This document shows positions 63,973 to 64,000 of a DNA stretch of 64,000 nucleotides, in pieces. The notes below the pieces were generated by a model that saw only the letters and a program-made list of their open reading frames with translations, had not been told where the DNA came from and did no database searches. The number at the start of each line of letters is the position of its first letter. The stretch's first letter is position 1. This DNA is from Enterococcus malodoratus ATCC 43197. Lineage in GTDB: Bacteria > Bacillota > Bacilli > Lactobacillales > Enterococcaceae. The translations under genes were made by a program, and so were the position numbers. The stretch is taken from assembly GCF_000407185.1 (NCBI RefSeq), contig NZ_KE136484.1:1-64000 (forward strand). The letters are read 5' to 3'.

Positions 63973-64000
63973 TTTTCTATATATGAAGGAAAAAAACAAT

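Noticed and set aside
1-64000. CRISPR array, insertion sequence or prophage
   Set aside because: No regularly spaced direct repeats, transposase, integrase or phage structural genes were seen in the window.

Overview
The window looks like a chromosomal segment of a low-GC Gram-positive bacterium of the order Lactobacillales, most likely Enterococcus or a close relative. The grounds are the rRNA-linked tRNA cluster, the ctsR-clpC operon, TTG-started rpoB and rpoC with enterococcal-looking protein sequences, an rpoB leader of the kind reported in Lactobacillales, strong AGGAGG ribosome binding sites and many compact bidirectional terminators. No database search was possible, so the species is not named.

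Layout. 1-880: end of an rRNA operon (5S rRNA) and eight tRNA genes. 929-9160: ctsR-clpC (protein quality control), two U32 proteins that resemble the tRNA wobble-uridine hydroxylation pair TrhP1/TrhP2, glutathione reductase, and BirA on the minus strand. 9100-12190 (minus): an aromatic-amino-acid-type ABC importer behind a complete attenuator whose 19-residue leader peptide is rich in Tyr and Phe codons. 12300-19990: rpoB-rpoC. 20147-25450: an LCP cell-wall protein, msrA, a comC-like prepilin peptidase frame broken by a stop codon, dps, and a DUF1538 membrane protein with a PII-like partner. 25540-30290: an RpiR regulator divergent from a fructose-type PTS, 1-phosphofructokinase and LacD operon, probably for D-tagatose or a related ketose. 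30296-34460: argG and argH separated by a hairpin-rich repeat-like element and a coding remnant, then rplM-rpsI.

34530-49860 is the more accessory part: a LytTR/DUF3021 regulatory pair with an alpha/beta hydrolase, a MarR-nitroreductase-monooxygenase operon with a large palindromic operator, an Mga-like regulator and a winged-helix regulator divergent from a MacAB-like exporter (three ATCGAT-centred sites lie between them), a Dus enzyme, a membrane gene interrupted by an in-frame stop, macrodomain and ASCH genes, a second Mga-like regulator and a MazG-like protein. 50380-53560 is a TPP-riboswitch thiamine-salvage operon (thiW-thiM-thiE-thiD). 53558-63970 holds HxlR with an MFS pump, an XRE regulator truncated by an in-frame stop, a DHA2 pump, a TraX-family protein, ridA behind a second attenuator whose leader peptide is rich in Thr and Ile codons, YeiH with its LysR regulator, an M28 peptidase and an AraC/GyrI-type regulator.

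Most notable: two peptide-leader attenuators (Tyr/Phe before the ABC importer; Thr/Ile before ridA), three genes with in-frame stop codons whose reading frame continues coherently past the stop, and a structured repeat-like element between argG and argH. Mechanisms and substrates are inferred from sequence alone.
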